Positions 50,401 through 62,044 of a stretch of DNA of 64,000 nucleotides are shown piece by piece. The translations under genes and the position numbers were made by a program. Each line of letters begins with the position of its first letter. Within the stretch, counting starts at the first letter, position 1. Under the pieces are notes generated by a model that saw only the letters and a program-made list of their open reading frames with translations, was not told where the DNA came from and made no database searches. Location of the stretch: the NCBI GenBank assembly GCA_947179485.1, contig OX359248.1, forward strand, positions 50,664,386 to 50,728,385, given 5' to 3'. Source of the stretch: Allacma fusca. Lineage: Eukaryota; Arthropoda; Collembola; Symphypleona; Sminthuridae.

Positions 50401-53400
50401 GAAGCTACCGGTGATTTGGATCAGTACCTGGAAGGACTTAATATAACTATGGAAGAAGCAAATCAAACAGGATTCAAGTTTTATACAGACTGTATGAACG
50501 GTACCGACTATATTTGTGACTACGGACTTTTAAACAATCCACAGGTGACAAATTAATTCATTATAAAAAGCTATTTCAATTCAGTACAAAATTATTTTAC
50601 CATGCGAAACATACAAACTATATGAAACCCTTGAATCAAACTCATTTACAGGTAATGGGGCTGGCTTCCTCATGGGATCCCTTAATTTACATGGGTGAGC
50701 TTGAATTTTCATAAATATAATTTGATGATTTACTTTTTTGATTTGTCGTAACCAAGACAGAGAGAACATTAACTGTTTTTCTTTAGGCTGCTTTGCTGCA
50801 ACACTGTCTTCTGCGATTGCAAGTCTTGTCGGAGCTCCCCGAGTTTTACAGGTATATACATATGCATTTATATACATATGAGGTCAAGTATTTCCAGTAA
50901 TTTGATGATTCAATGTTGATTACAATAATAATGATTTGTAATATTCCTTATAAAGGCTCTCGCAAAAGACAAACTGTATCCCCTCATTGAATTTTTTGCC
51001 AAAGGTTATGGGGCCAACAATGACCCAGTCCGGGGCTACTTACTTGTTTTCTTAATATCTTTAGGGTGTATTCTAATAGGTACACTTTTACTATAAATTC
51101 TCTCTTCTATAACTCCCAGCTCAAAAAAATTCTGACATTTGAAACACATAACATGCAATTTCTGTCCCACAGGAACGATTAACGACATCGCCCCGTTATT
51201 GTCGAATTTCTTCCTGGCAGCGTACTGTCTCATCAATTTTTCCGTCTTCCATGCTGAAATATCTAAATCCCCAGGATGGCGTCCATCTTTCCGATACTAC
51301 AACGCTTGGGTCAGTCTGCTGGGGAGTTTACTCTGCATTGCAGTGATGTTCCTCATGAATTGGGTCACAGCAATAGTGACAGTAGGCTTGAGTGTATTCC
51401 TGTATATGTATGTGTCGTACCGGAAGCCGGATGTCAACTGGGGCTCATCAACCCAAGCACAAGCTTACAATTCAGCATTAGGCTCAGTGCAGACTTTAAA
51501 TACAGTGGAAGAGCACGTGAAGAATTACCGGCCCCAGATTTTAATTCTTTCCGGAATGCCTAGCTCACGACCAGCTCTTATTGATTTTTCACATTTACTA
51601 GTCAAAAATCACTCCCTCGTCATTTGCGGACATGTAGTCAATGTAAGTATAGTATGTCTTCTGGGGATTTTATTAAAAGCAAATATGTAGATCATTTTTG
51701 CATTTATTATTTAATATCGTTATGTGAAGGAGCATCTAAACCATAAGGCCCGGAATCAATTAACTCGTCAAACATATAACTGGCTGTCGAAGCGGAACAA
51801 AAAAAGCTTTTACACTCTCGTCGAGGATACCGGCTTTAGTGGAGGGGCTCATTCAATTATGCAAGCCTCTGGTTTAGGAAAACTGAGACCCAACTTGGTG
51901 ATGCTGGGGTACAAAAACAATTGGAAGTCAGCGAGTGGGGAGGACGTGAAGGAGTATATCAACGTTGTTCAGTAAGTTATTTGTAAGCACCCCAAAACAA
52001 TGTTCAAGTGTTAATAACCATACAATCAATTTTGAATTGCAGGGACGCTTTTAACTTACATTTTGCTGTGAGCATCCTTCGGGTACCTGGTGGCTTGGAT
52101 TATAGCCATATCCTTCAAGGGGAGGGTAATATGACTGCAGAGCAAATAGCAGAGCTTACCCAACAGACTACACATGCAACTTCGAAATTTCCCATGATGA
52201 GTCAAATTTCACAAGGTGAATGTTCCAATTGAAAATAATTTTTACTGCATTTAGCCATTTTAAATACCAAACAAATGCAGGAATGTTATGTACTGCAGTA
52301 ATTACTTGCTTTATTAGTTGCCCGAGATGATAGTTTGTTCCTTATTAGTAGTTACTTAATTATACAAAAAGGGCTTCCATGCAAAAAAGCTTCAACTCAT
52401 GCAAGGGGAAACTCAGGTCAAATTTCGCCTTCCTAATTATCCTTCAGAGCCAATACAGCATTAATTACAATAATAGCACTTCTGCTAATGCGTATCTGTT
52501 AATTTCCCTATCAAACCTTCCAGCTATCCGTTTCCAGCAATTCTAGCACCAGGAACTTCCAGATCAATATATATAGAGTTGACAATGGGGCTTTTTGGAG
52601 TAGTGAAAATAACAGCAGGAATCCTACAAATTTTCCTGTAATGATTAAGTCAGATAAATTGTAGCTGCACTGAAACCCAATTACCTCTCATTTATAGCTG
52701 ACAATGAGTGAGGGACACCTAAATATTTCTCGAAAATTAAGAGAGTACGTCATGAATCACAATGCACTCTCTTAGATTTTCATGATATAATTTATGATAC
52801 GCGACATACCGAGCGTGTTTTTACGTCTGATGTTTTTACGAACATATCCGCACCTCTGTAAATGTCTGTAGTAAAATTTAAAAAATAAATCCGAATGAGC
52901 AGGTCATTAATGTAGTAAACGGTTAATTTACTAAACCTTTATTTTATGAAAAACTGTCGTAACTCCACAGATTCGGAAGATATCAGTAGTGACGAAGCCA
53001 GCACTCACTCCTCGATTCCAACAATAGAAGTGACCGCAGAAGATGATAAAGGAAATGGCAAAAACAAGCCGTCGAATCAAGCGACAATCATTGGGAAATC
53101 TGACGAATCAGTACCGCACGACGTCCTTACCAGAGTGGACCAATTTACACAGAAGCAACAGAAAGGGACCATCGATGTTTGGTGGCTGTATGATGACGGC
53201 GGGCTGACTATTTTGCTACCCTATTTATTAACAATGCGGTCTCAGTTCTCAGAATGTCAGCTCAGAATCTTTACTCTAACTAGTCGTTTGGATGAGTTAG
53301 GCAGTACACAGATTAAGTAAGGGAAAGTTATTGTTAAAACATTAGATTTCGAATTTGTAATACCATTTTGACACTGTATTCCTTTTCTGGTTTTGACTAT

Positions 53401-53882
53401 ACAGCATGGCGTCACTTCTGTCCAAGTTCCGAATAGACTATTCGGATGTGATTGTCATTCCTGATATTACCTCGAAAGCTAAGGAGGAAACGAAGGTGGA
53501 ATTTGAAGCAATGATTAAACCTTTCGTGAATGACGATGTTACCGATGGAACCGCTATTTCTTCTGCAGATATTGTTACACATCGAGAGAAAACAAATCGA
53601 CACCTCAGGCTTCATGAGCTTCTGCTGGCGCACTCCAAAAATTCCACTTTTGTTGTCATGTGAGTTTCATTATATTTTTAAAAATTTCTAATTAATTATT
53701 AGAACATATTGTAAATAATATGATTGTTAATCATATACTTCTGTAGGACTCTGCCAGTTCCCCGGAAAGGGCACATCTCCGCCCCTCTATATATGGCTTG
53801 GTTAGAAATGATAACAAAAGATATGCCGCCATTCTTACTCGTTCGTGGGAACCAGACTTCTGTTCTTACGTTTTATTCATAG
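47437..53882 (+). CDS. NKCC: Na-K-2Cl cotransporter, SLC12 family, copy 3 (16 exons, 1043 aa)
   Basis: Third tandem NKCC. Exons: 47437-47697, 49036-49113, 49236-49311, 49391-49486, 49582-49838, 49940-50054, 50150-50544, 50652-50694, 50787-50851, 50956-51079, 51173-51642, 51730-51971, 52043-52215, 52971-53316, 53405-53659, 53747-53882; GT-AG, 3132 nt in frame. Docking motif RFHV (23-26) is kept. The kinase site is shortened: [11 protein letters not shown] keeps one Thr (54) but lacks the first Thr found in copies 1 and 2. Transport-core motifs are intact ([20 protein letters not shown], the K+-site Tyr in [35 protein letters not shown]). The TM8 approach reads [10 protein letters not shown] where the others have [10 protein letters not shown]. 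The exon 12 acceptor (atgtgaag/gag) has a poor pyrimidine tract. The split at exons 8/9 is shared with copy 2. A duplicate last exon lies 2.8 kb downstream. Confidence 0.92.
48140..48230. repeat. 31-bp tandem repeat in intron 1 of NKCC copy 3
   Basis: Nearly three units of 31 bp, each starting AAAATGCA(T/C)CTAG, the first two ending TGTTTTGAATT. Confidence 0.85.
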
Positions 53883-53961
53883 TTATGCAATTAATTCACT
53901 GGTTGCATTTCTTGAAATTTTTTTGTACATATGTAAATAACGTTAAGAGTGTACGCGTTAA

Positions 53962-53967
53962 AATAAA
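53962..53967 (+). terminator. Poly(A) signal of NKCC copy 3
   Basis: AATAAA 80 nt after the stop codon, a spacing similar to copy 2. Confidence 0.6.
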
Positions 53968-54534
53968 TGAGCATTTGTAAAAACATATCGTCCATTGTCA
54001 ACTTTTCAAGTAGGACTTCCATTTCTACATTATGCGCAAATACAGTGACATCGGACGCAAAAAGTGTATTGTGCAAATCACCAAGATTATTCATTTTGAT
54101 GATTTGTACGAATTTGCTTAAAACTACGTTTTATTACTGATTCCCAACCGTGAACAATTGTACATGCAATCGTGCGAGAGCTATCTTATCTTATGCAAAT
54201 TGTGGCAACTCACATAGGGAGAATTTCGAAAACTATGCGTCCCAATACAAAATCCTGGTGCATTGTAATGAATTATTCTTCTTCTCCACAAATTGATTAA
54301 CAAAATGAAAAGACAGATATAATATTTGGTATTTATCTCATGCAAAGCATATGGTAATAATTACTATAGATACAGCAAGAACTGCGCGTATAGTGCATTA
54401 GTATTTCACCGACAGATTGTAAACGGTGTGTGCAATGTCATATGTATATATACAGTTATACAATGACTACTGTAGTACGAAGAACTTGTCCTTAAGGTCT
54501 TGTTAACAAACGTTAACATACTCATAGGATGTTA
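53968..54534. other. Intergenic DNA after NKCC copy 3
   Basis: No gene or transposon end recognised; AT-rich sequence with short scattered open frames only. Confidence 0.5.
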
Positions 54535-54660
54535 GGCCAACTGCCACCTACAAAACTGCCACCTGGCCAATTGCCCCTTCCTTTAAAACAGAAAATTTTG
54601 GCCAACTGCCTCCTGGCCAACTGCCACCATGACCAACTGCCACTTTCATTGTTAAAGCCT

Positions 54661-54735
54661 CATACTAATGCCCATGGTAGAGACCCATGTTAATGCACAT
54701 GGTGGAAACCCATGCTAATGCACATGGTAGAGAAC
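54661..54735. repeat. Short tandem repeat, about 30-bp unit
   Basis: About 2.5 units built on CATGCTAATGCACATGGTAG(A), with variants, between the left arm of the TIR element and its 25-bp array. Confidence 0.7.
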
Positions 54736-54782
54736 GAGCGTTTCATTTTATAATACGACTGATTGTGAGCATAGTACATTAT

Positions 54783-55462
54783 AATGTGACTGAGCATAGG
54801 ACTGTAACATGTGACTGAGCATAGGACTTTAACATGTGACTGAGCATAGGACTGTAACATGTGACTGAGCATAGGACTGTAATATGTGACTGAGCATAGG
54901 ACTTTAACCTGTGACTGAGCATAGGACTTTAACCTGTGACTGAGCAAAGGACTGTAACATGTGATTGAGCATAGGACTGTAACATGTGACTGAGCAAAGG
55001 ACTGTAACATGTGATTGAGCATAGGACTGTAACATGTGACTGAGCATAGGACTGTAATATGTGACTGAGCATAGGACTTTAACATATGACTGAGTATAGG
55101 ACTTTAACATGTGACTGAGCATAGGACTGTAATATGTGACTGAGCATAGGACTTTAACATATGACTGAGTATAGGACTTTAACATGTGACTGAGCATAGG
55201 ACTGTAATATGTGACTGAGCAAAGGACTTTAACATGTGACTGAGCATAGGACTTTAACATGTGACTGAGCATAGGACTGTAATATGTGACTGAGCATAGG
55301 ACTTTAACATATGACTGAGTATAGGACTTTAACATGTGACTGAGCATAGGACTGTAACATGTGACTGAGCATAGGACTGTTATATGTGACTGAGCATAGG
55401 ACTGTTATATGTGACTGAGCATAGGACTAACCTGTGACTGAGCATAGGTTTTTATAATGTGA
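54783..55462. repeat. 25-bp minisatellite, about 27 units
   Basis: Units of 25 bp built on GTGACTGAGCATAGGACTGT followed by AACAT, with recurrent variants (TTTAACAT, TGTAATAT, TATGACTGAGTA). Groups of variants recur in the same order, indicating higher-order duplication of about 75-150 bp blocks. No unit has a stop codon in two minus-strand frames, which produces overlapping artefactual frames of 131 and 147 codons. Confidence 0.93.
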
Positions 55463-55548
55463 CTTGAGGAATTATGAGGCAGTTGGCCTAGGGGCAGTTG
55501 GGCTTAGGGGCAGTTGGCCTCGAATTCGTCGTGTGGTGGCAGTTGGCC

Positions 55549-56670
55549 GGACACGACTCAGAACTTGAAAATCAACAACTGACACTTTCCAAATTAAAGG
55601 CAATTATCATTTTGCCAGCAAAGGGTATTTATGGGGGTCAATTTGGTTTAAATTATACAATTTGTAATTACCAGATTTTAGGATGGCGTCAGCCCCGGGT
55701 AAAACACTCTTATCCGTGCTTCCGTGTTTCCCTTCTTAAAAACTAAAGATTTTAATGATTTTTTTGTGGACCTTACTTGTGTTAATAAGGCTGAGTTTGT
55801 ATTTGGTTGGAATCGGCCAGATAGTTTTTGAGAATCAGGTTTTAAAAGATTGAAAAATAAATGAAATGACGATAGTCTCATACTCTACTGGACCTATTTC
55901 GACGAAGCGTTTTGTGGACATTCCTTGTGTCGACAGTAAGACCTCGTATTTGGTTGAATTTGGTCTGAAAATTCCTATTCAACGTCGCTAATCTATGGGA
56001 TGACTCTGCACTCCAAGAGAGGCAACTCTTCCTGTTTTGATGTTCTAAATTGTTTACGGTCTTAATTCGGATACTATTACGTTCCCAGTGTGCTCATCAT
56101 AAGTAAGGAAAAAATTGTGGTTTCAGTTATTGTGATGCGGGCCTATGGATTGCTTGAAACGATATATATTATTTCTTTGTTTCAATCTTTTCTCGCATCG
56201 TCATTCCTGAGGACGCCATTTTTGACTTCGCGTGGCTATATTAAGAGCAATTAATCACTTTTAAATTTTCTATAAAAGCAGTGTTAATAGTCTTCACGAA
56301 GTCCTGACAAGAACAGAAACTCCTTTCCGCATTTTGCCCCGATTCCCCGGAAATGAGTTTCCACAACCTAAGCTCTGTTATGACGGGTAATGTGCATAGA
56401 TCTCAACGTTGAGACCTCTATAATAGCTCCTTGGAAAACGTATAAAATTTCCTTTAAATTAGCGTCAAAACATATTTTAGAAAAAATTTGTGTTGAAATA
56501 AACAACTGCTGAACTCAAATACAGTCAAAAATTCCAATTTTGGTTCATATCTGTGCCTCCATGATCTCAAAAATTGACCGAGATGAATGAAATAAATATT
56601 TTATGAGTTGTTCCCGTATGTGGGGAATAAAAGGGTATGCATTATTACTTATATTAATCATATTCTTTAG
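55549..56670. other. Intergenic DNA before the orphan NKCC exon
   Basis: No gene recognised. The last about 40 bp (ATTAATCATATTCTTTAG) match the end of the final intron of NKCC copy 3 (GTTAATCATATACTTCTGTAG), so the duplicated segment starts before the exon. Confidence 0.55.
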
Positions 56671-56803
56671 GACTTTGTCAGTTCCTCGGAAAGAGTACAT
56701 CTCCGACCACTTTTCCAAGGGTTGGCTGGAAGTGATAAAGAATAGGCCGCCATTCTTCATTGTTCGAAAGAACGAAACTTCGATTCTAACTTTTTATTCT
56801 TAA
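56671..56803 (+). pseudogene. Orphan NKCC terminal exon (copy 4 fragment or alternative last exon)
   Basis: After a good acceptor (TTCTTTAG) the frame reads TLSVPRKEYISDHFSKGWLE and ends ILTFYS-stop, with 43 full codons. It matches the last exon of copy 3 with a one-codon deletion (NRPPF against KDMPPF) and several changes at otherwise invariant residues (VRKNET against VRGNQT). Intron-side and 3' UTR flanks are homologous to copy 3 too. No upstream NKCC exons accompany it. The phase (one base before the first full codon) is compatible with splicing from copy 3 exon 15, so it could be an alternative terminal exon; otherwise it is a duplication relic. Confidence 0.85.
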
Positions 56804-57201
56804 ACAAACCATTAATTTTACTGGCTGCATTTCTTGAGAATGTTTTGTACAGATCCAATCAAAATGATGTTCACACAGTAAAAAAGAAAACAATTATTTA
56901 CAGACCTGGTTCGTTTGCATAAAATAAGTCATTACATTCAGCGTAAATCGCATCATATAGGTGCAATTGTGATTACCATAAATAACTATGGGATTCTAAA
57001 TAACCAAGATAATTGTTATGGATTGTGCAAATTTTGTGAAATAACTTATTATATTCAGCAGTTTTTCATATTAACATTCATTTCATTAATGACAAACCCC
57101 AATTTTAGAATTGTGATTTGTATGAAATAGCAAATACTACTGAATAAAACAGCAGAGGGTACTTCAAATTTTACCAAAAATTACTGGTCAGTTAAAGCCT
57201 T

Positions 57202-59253
57202 TCAAATTGAATCTGAAGTGTCTGCAGGTGCAACAAGATTTTTAATAGTTTGCATGGTTGCGTTATATGCGAATTTTATTCTTGATTTTCTCTTCCGTAG
57301 AACCTCCGACATGAAAGAAGCAACGGATATAATCATTCCAACAATCAGGCAACAAAATGCAGGGATTAAATATTCTATTGTGAACGGTTTAGTTTCAGAG
57401 CTCATAGATTCTTGTGTTAATTTAACAATTTTGTGCCCTAAATCTGAGCTGTCGAAAGACATAGTTTCTCTCAACTTCTTTAACCACCCAATGCCATCTT
57501 TTCTCACGAGATCGCACGACTGGGTAAACCATTTTTCGAAATGGCCGGTGTTTTGAAGTATTCCTGTAACGGAAGACAGGGCCCTCGTAAATTTAGAATA
57601 TTTTCTCAAGGCAATGTTAGCCAAATTTTTTAGGATAGTATCTTTAGACATTTTTACAGGTGCAAAATTCTGGTTTAGCGTTGCATTCTGTGCCAGGTCA
57701 ATTAAACCTAAGCTCAGGAAATTGATCATGGCCACTTTGTTTCCAGTAGCAGTTTCCATCATGGTTTGGGTCATGAATCTACCATTCACGTATTCCATCC
57801 TTTTCCGTATCTTTACAAATGCTGGGTTCGTTGTGACATTGAAATAAACGTCTACAGCCGAACCAGGCATTTGGACGTACTTGATAGTATAATCCTTTCG
57901 GTCTGCCAATTCTTCTATTGTCTGAGGTACAGGTTCAATTTCGGGGCACGTAAGGAATGAGGTCAAATCGCTACTGAAGACGGTTCCAATAATAATTCCG
58001 TACAACAAGAGTGCTACTGGTAAAAAATGTGCACCCTTTCCAACATTCAAAGGTTGTTGTAGTAATGCAGACATGGGGAAAAATGTGGCAAAGTACAATG
58101 ATCCATCATTAGGTCGGTCATGCTTTGCGTTGGCAAATTTAAGCTTGAAGAATAAAATTGGAATAGGTAACGCCACTGATGCAAGAATAAGAATCCATAC
58201 ATCCAAGCTAAAAGCAAGCAGTACGCCGTACCAGCTTACGCTTGCTTGTCCTAGTGAAGTGAAGAACACCGAAGGGGTGGCAATAATAGCTGGGGAAAAG
58301 TCCAAATATGCATTACGCGTTTGAGTATTTGCCAACCAAATTGTCATATCTGCCTTAGAATCGATCATAGAACCTATGTAACCATTCCAACTTCCGTTAG
58401 GACTCTGTTTATTGTTTTTGAAGCCGTCAAAATTATACTCGGCCGTAAAATTGTACTTGACAGCAAGTGCTGTCACATATTTATAAGCCAGACCAGCTAC
58501 CATCTTGCCATTTTTGTTTTTTAAAATGTGGGTCTTGAATGGAAAACTGTTGATAGTTATAAGTCGGTTTCTGAGCATATCCAAACTTGAAGAAACTTCT
58601 TTCGTGTACTGGGACAAAGTAAATGTGGAGAGTAATTCTGGAACAAATTTCCGCTCGTATATAATTTCAGAAAGTCCTGGTAGCTTCGAAGTAGAAACAC
58701 CCGTTTTGTACTGCAAAACGTTTACACTCTTCTGAGTAAATACAGAGCGGATTTGCTCCTCTTGTCCAATAAAAATGTGATGAGTTTGCTGTGGATGATT
58801 GTTGAAAGGGAATTGCAGTAAACTTCTCAACTGAAAAGATTTAAACGCTGGGTAAAGGTTTACCTCGAATGTTGTATTGTCCAGGAAAACGAGTACTTGT
58901 TCGCATTGTGGAGAATGCTTCCAAATGCCAAACAGTGGAATTCTAATATCACCGAATGGATTTAAAATGTTGGATTGTTCCACATTTGGAGGTGTCAGTG
59001 TTAGTCTTGAAATTATGATTTTCGGATTTGCTGTTCCATGAAAACATTTTGACGTGGCAGTATTTGAAGCTCCAATTATTTTTAGGGTACAACTTTCAGA
59101 TAGTTGACCTTTATGAAAGTCAGACTCTGGCCAGATATTAGCTGAAAGCACTGTTGATAAGGTCGGCCAAATTTTTTCTGAGTTAAGACAGTTTGCAGAA
59201 TGAGTAAAAATGCAAAGCGCAGCGAGTAGTTTCCAGGTTGCCACGGAATTCAT
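57202..59253 (-). CDS. Ionotropic receptor IR-B (intronless, 683 aa)
   Basis: Full-length sister of IR-A, about 95% identical by eye over the shared 650 residues. The ATG at 59251-59253 opens a signal peptide (MNSVATWKLLAALCIF). S1 ligand domain about 229-338 with Arg313 in ANTQTRNAYLDFS; M1 about 340-370; pore loop 385-402; M3 409-435 with SSDLTSFLTCPE; S2 436-623; M4 625-650; then a basic cytoplasmic tail (EVLRKRKSRIKFAY) of about 30 residues that IR-A has lost. The S2 lobe lacks the standard glutamate-coordinating Thr and Glu, as in many IRs. It faces NKCC copy 3 and its orphan exon tail-to-tail, repeating the copy 2/IR-A layout. Single-exon structure is shared with IR-A. Ligand and partner subunit cannot be inferred. 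Confidence 0.9.
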   Translation of the reverse strand: MNSVATWKLLAALCIFTHSANCLNSEKIWPTLSTVLSANIWPESDFHKGQLSESCTLKIIGASNTATSKCFHGTANPKIIISRLTLTPPNVEQSNILNPFGDIRIPLFGIWKHSPQCEQVLVFLDNTTFEVNLYPAFKSFQLRSLLQFPFNNHPQQTHHIFIGQEEQIRSVFTQKSVNVLQYKTGVSTSKLPGLSEIIYERKFVPELLSTFTLSQYTKEVSSSLDMLRNRLITINSFPFKTHILKNKNGKMVAGLAYKYVTALAVKYNFTAEYNFDGFKNNKQSPNGSWNGYIGSMIDSKADMTIWLANTQTRNAYLDFSPAIIATPSVFFTSLGQASVSWYGVLLAFSLDVWILILASVALPIPILFFKLKFANAKHDRPNDGSLYFATFFPMSALLQQPLNVGKGAHFLPVALLLYGIIIGTVFSSDLTSFLTCPEIEPVPQTIEELADRKDYTIKYVQMPGSAVDVYFNVTTNPAFVKIRKRMEYVNGRFMTQTMMETATGNKVAMINFLSLGLIDLAQNATLNQNFAPVKMSKDTILKNLANIALRKYSKFTRALSSVTGILQNTGHFEKWFTQSCDLVRKDGIGWLKKLRETMSFDSSDLGHKIVKLTQESMSSETKPFTIEYLIPAFCCLIVGMIISVASFMSEVLRKRKSRIKFAYNATMQTIKNLVAPADTSDSI

Positions 59254-60369
59254 TTTAGCAGTAAATAACTTTCAAAGTGGAACTGGTCCAGTGCAACTTC
59301 TTGTTCAACTCCACGAAGTCCGAGTAATTAATGATAATAATTTACGTTGAATTAAGGCAAATATAATTACCTACTTTAGTAGTGTGTACGAACACATAGT
59401 GTTTGAAGTCCTTAAAGGGGATTTACAATCTATAAAATAATCAATAATGTGCAAACGAACTGTCTTTCAAAACTACAGATATTGCAGCAATTTTGTTGGG
59501 TTGTTAAATTAGACACCGAGGTTGCAATGGATTATTTATTACGGCTAACTACGTACTTTTATTGCGTTTTTCTTCCTATTGAGGTTTAATTACATAAGTA
59601 CTACTACTCACATACGCTGACTGGAAATGCTATAATGAAAGACGACATTAGGAATTTACTGAAATAAGTAAAATAGTACAGGGTATATCAATTTGATGTG
59701 TATATTCTAATTATAATTGCTTAAATGATGACAATTATCCTTCGATGGCGTCAAATTAATTGCAATATCTACTATTTCTTTCAAGATAAAACTTTTACTT
59801 TATTGACTACTTTCATGCGAAGAGACCGAAATTAGTAATAGCCACAAAAAACACTAGCGCAGTTTTAATGACAAAAGCTTTAAGCGGCTAACCTGTGTAA
59901 GTAATAGTAAGTATGCCAGCCATTAATGTGCAGAAATAATTATCATTTCTGAGCTTCCGAGGGTTTAGTACTACTGCATATACATTCTAACGATTCGCAG
60001 TTTAGAAATATGTACATACCTACGTACAAATAAGTATTTACCAATTAATTCATGCAATTTGATAGATATTTATTTGTAATTTCCACCCCTTTGTAAATTC
60101 ATGCATGCATAAATAGCTGCAGTATTCATGATCTGGAAGTGTGTAATATTTTAATATTGAGAACCAGGTTACCTCCTGCGAAGAATAGATAATCGGGTAA
60201 GTCATAACGGATAATTACTGTTTTGCATTTCATAATATTCTCCTTTATGGTGTCAGGGTGTCACTGACACCCAGAGAATGGGAAAAAATCCATTTCCAAT
60301 GCAAAATAAAACAGAAATGCAAAATTACAAATAAAAAATAAAACACTGAAACACCGGAATGCAAAACAC
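59254..60369. other. Upstream flank of IR-B
   Basis: The first about 500 bp are homologous to both upstream units near IR-A, so promoter sequence is probably included. A short odd palindrome GGGTGTCACTGACACCC lies at about 60255-60271. No further gene is seen before the foldback-like element. Confidence 0.5.
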
Positions 60370-61164
60370 CAAATATAAGGCATACCCTAATTCCTAACGA
60401 CACGAATCTAACGACTAACGACTAACGACTAACGACTAACGACTAACGACTAACGACTAACGACTAACGACTAACGACTAACGACTAACGATCACTAACA
60501 ACTAACGACTAACGATCACTAACGACTAACGACTAACGATCACTAACGATGACTAACGACTAACGATCACTAAGGACTAACGATCAGTCTCTAACGACTA
60601 ACGATCAGTCTCTAACGACTAACGATCAGTATCTAACGACTAACGATCAGTCTCTAACGACTAACGATCAGTCTCTAACGACTTACGATCACTCTCTAGC
60701 TACTAACAATCAGTATTGTATATCGTATAATATGTCCTTCAAATTTTGTCACTCGAAGATATACGGGCATTTCTATATATTTATACTTCTGAATTTCATC
60801 GTATGCATGTACCATATAAATTCATATTCTCAGTTAGAGTAATGGTTAATAATAACTGTTCGAGTAACCTCACGGTATTCATGGACTTGAATATGACTTT
60901 ATCTGCTAGTCATGTTCGAATTCAAGTAATAATAATTTATTTGAACCGTAGTACTTGATCGCGTGTAGGTACGTACTGGCCTATACTTGACCACGAACTG
61001 GAGATATTCATGGTCGGGTTTAAGTAAATTTGTTCGCGCAATAGTAAGTGTGATTGTTAGTAGTTGTATTATGATCGGTAGACTGATCGGTAGACTGATC
61101 GGTAGTTGTCATAGGGTTATAATTAATCAAATGTCATTGTTATTCCTGAGACTAGTTGTTAGTA

Positions 61165-62029
61165 TAGTGTTTCCGTCGGTGCAAGTATTGGGAATACCCG
61201 AACTTGCAATTACAATTTAAAATTGTTAATGCAAGTACGAGTAATACTATAACTGGTACTTGCTAAAATGCGGCAATTAAATCATGCAAATAACCGAAGT
61301 TGAACTTGCAATTAGTTCATAAGTTACTTGCAGTTGGTAAGGCAACTGCAAGAACATTTGCAAGTAATTGCACCGACAAGTACAATTGCAAGTTAACTGA
61401 TACACACTATAAATCGTCGGCGAAGAGACAAAATGATCTGTGCATTGATTGGTAGCAAAATGACATGCATGCTGTTTCACTAAATTAAACAAAGTGTATT
61501 AAATAAAATAATCTAGACGCAATGCACAATGAAACAGAGATGCACAAATGAAATTGCCTTCCCTCAAAGCTTCCAAGGCTAAAATATTGTAAAATTTCAT
61601 CGTTCAACATGTCTTTACAATCCTTAAAATATTTTCTATAATTTTGTGCCAATGGGAACATTTTGATCAGCTAATCAAAAATTCACTTCAACAATTTGCC
61701 CCCTCACCGACGAAATTGAACAGTCAGTACAGTAATTACTCCCACTGAGACAATACACGTGTTTATTATGTACATTAGTTATTAGAGCGCAGTGACTTAT
61801 TGATACATTTTGTAAAATTTTGCACTCAAATTAGAAACGGTTGCAAGTTGCAATTAACTTGAAAAATGTTTTTTAAATTGAAACTTTTTGCAGTGCAAGC
61901 ACTTGTAATGTAATTGAATTTCTTGCAATTTCAGTTGTACTTAACCGGTAATTGCGAGTATTTAATGTTTTTGTAATTGCAATGTACAACTAGTAATTGC
62001 GGTTAACTTTCAATTGACAAGAAACACTA
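61165..62029. mobile_element. Candidate TIR element H inside the foldback element
   Basis: Inverted ends TAGTGTTTC (61165-61173) and GAAACACTA (62021-62029), each beside GTTGTTAG (61155-61162 and 62030-62037; two extra bases on the left). Both arms carry repeated ACTTGCAATT/AATTGCAAGT motifs over about 200 bp. The middle contains a fragment of the TCGTCGGCG element. No coding region. Boundaries are less certain than for the other elements. Confidence 0.55.
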
Positions 62030-62044
62030 GTTGTTAGTCGTTAC

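Larger units (their letters stand above)
54535..55548. mobile_element. TIR element carrying a 25-bp minisatellite
   Basis: It starts GGCCAACTGCCACC and ends GGTGGCAGTTGGCC, a perfect 14-bp inverted pair. Further inward copies of the same motif lie on each side (GGCCAATTGCC, GGCCAACTGCC at 54574-54640; GGCAGTTGGCC at 55478-55520). The core is a 25-bp tandem array. A clear target duplication was not found, so the exact ends and class are uncertain. No coding capacity. Confidence 0.65.

Noticed and set aside
54690..55347. Overlapping minus-strand frames of 131 and 147 codons encoding a repetitive SYAQSHVKVLCSVT protein
   Set aside because: They are translations of a 25-bp minisatellite in different frames; the period is not a multiple of 3 and stops are simply absent from the unit.
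54783..55462. CRISPR-like regular repeats
   Set aside because: Units are directly adjacent without unique spacers, in eukaryotic DNA; this is a minisatellite.
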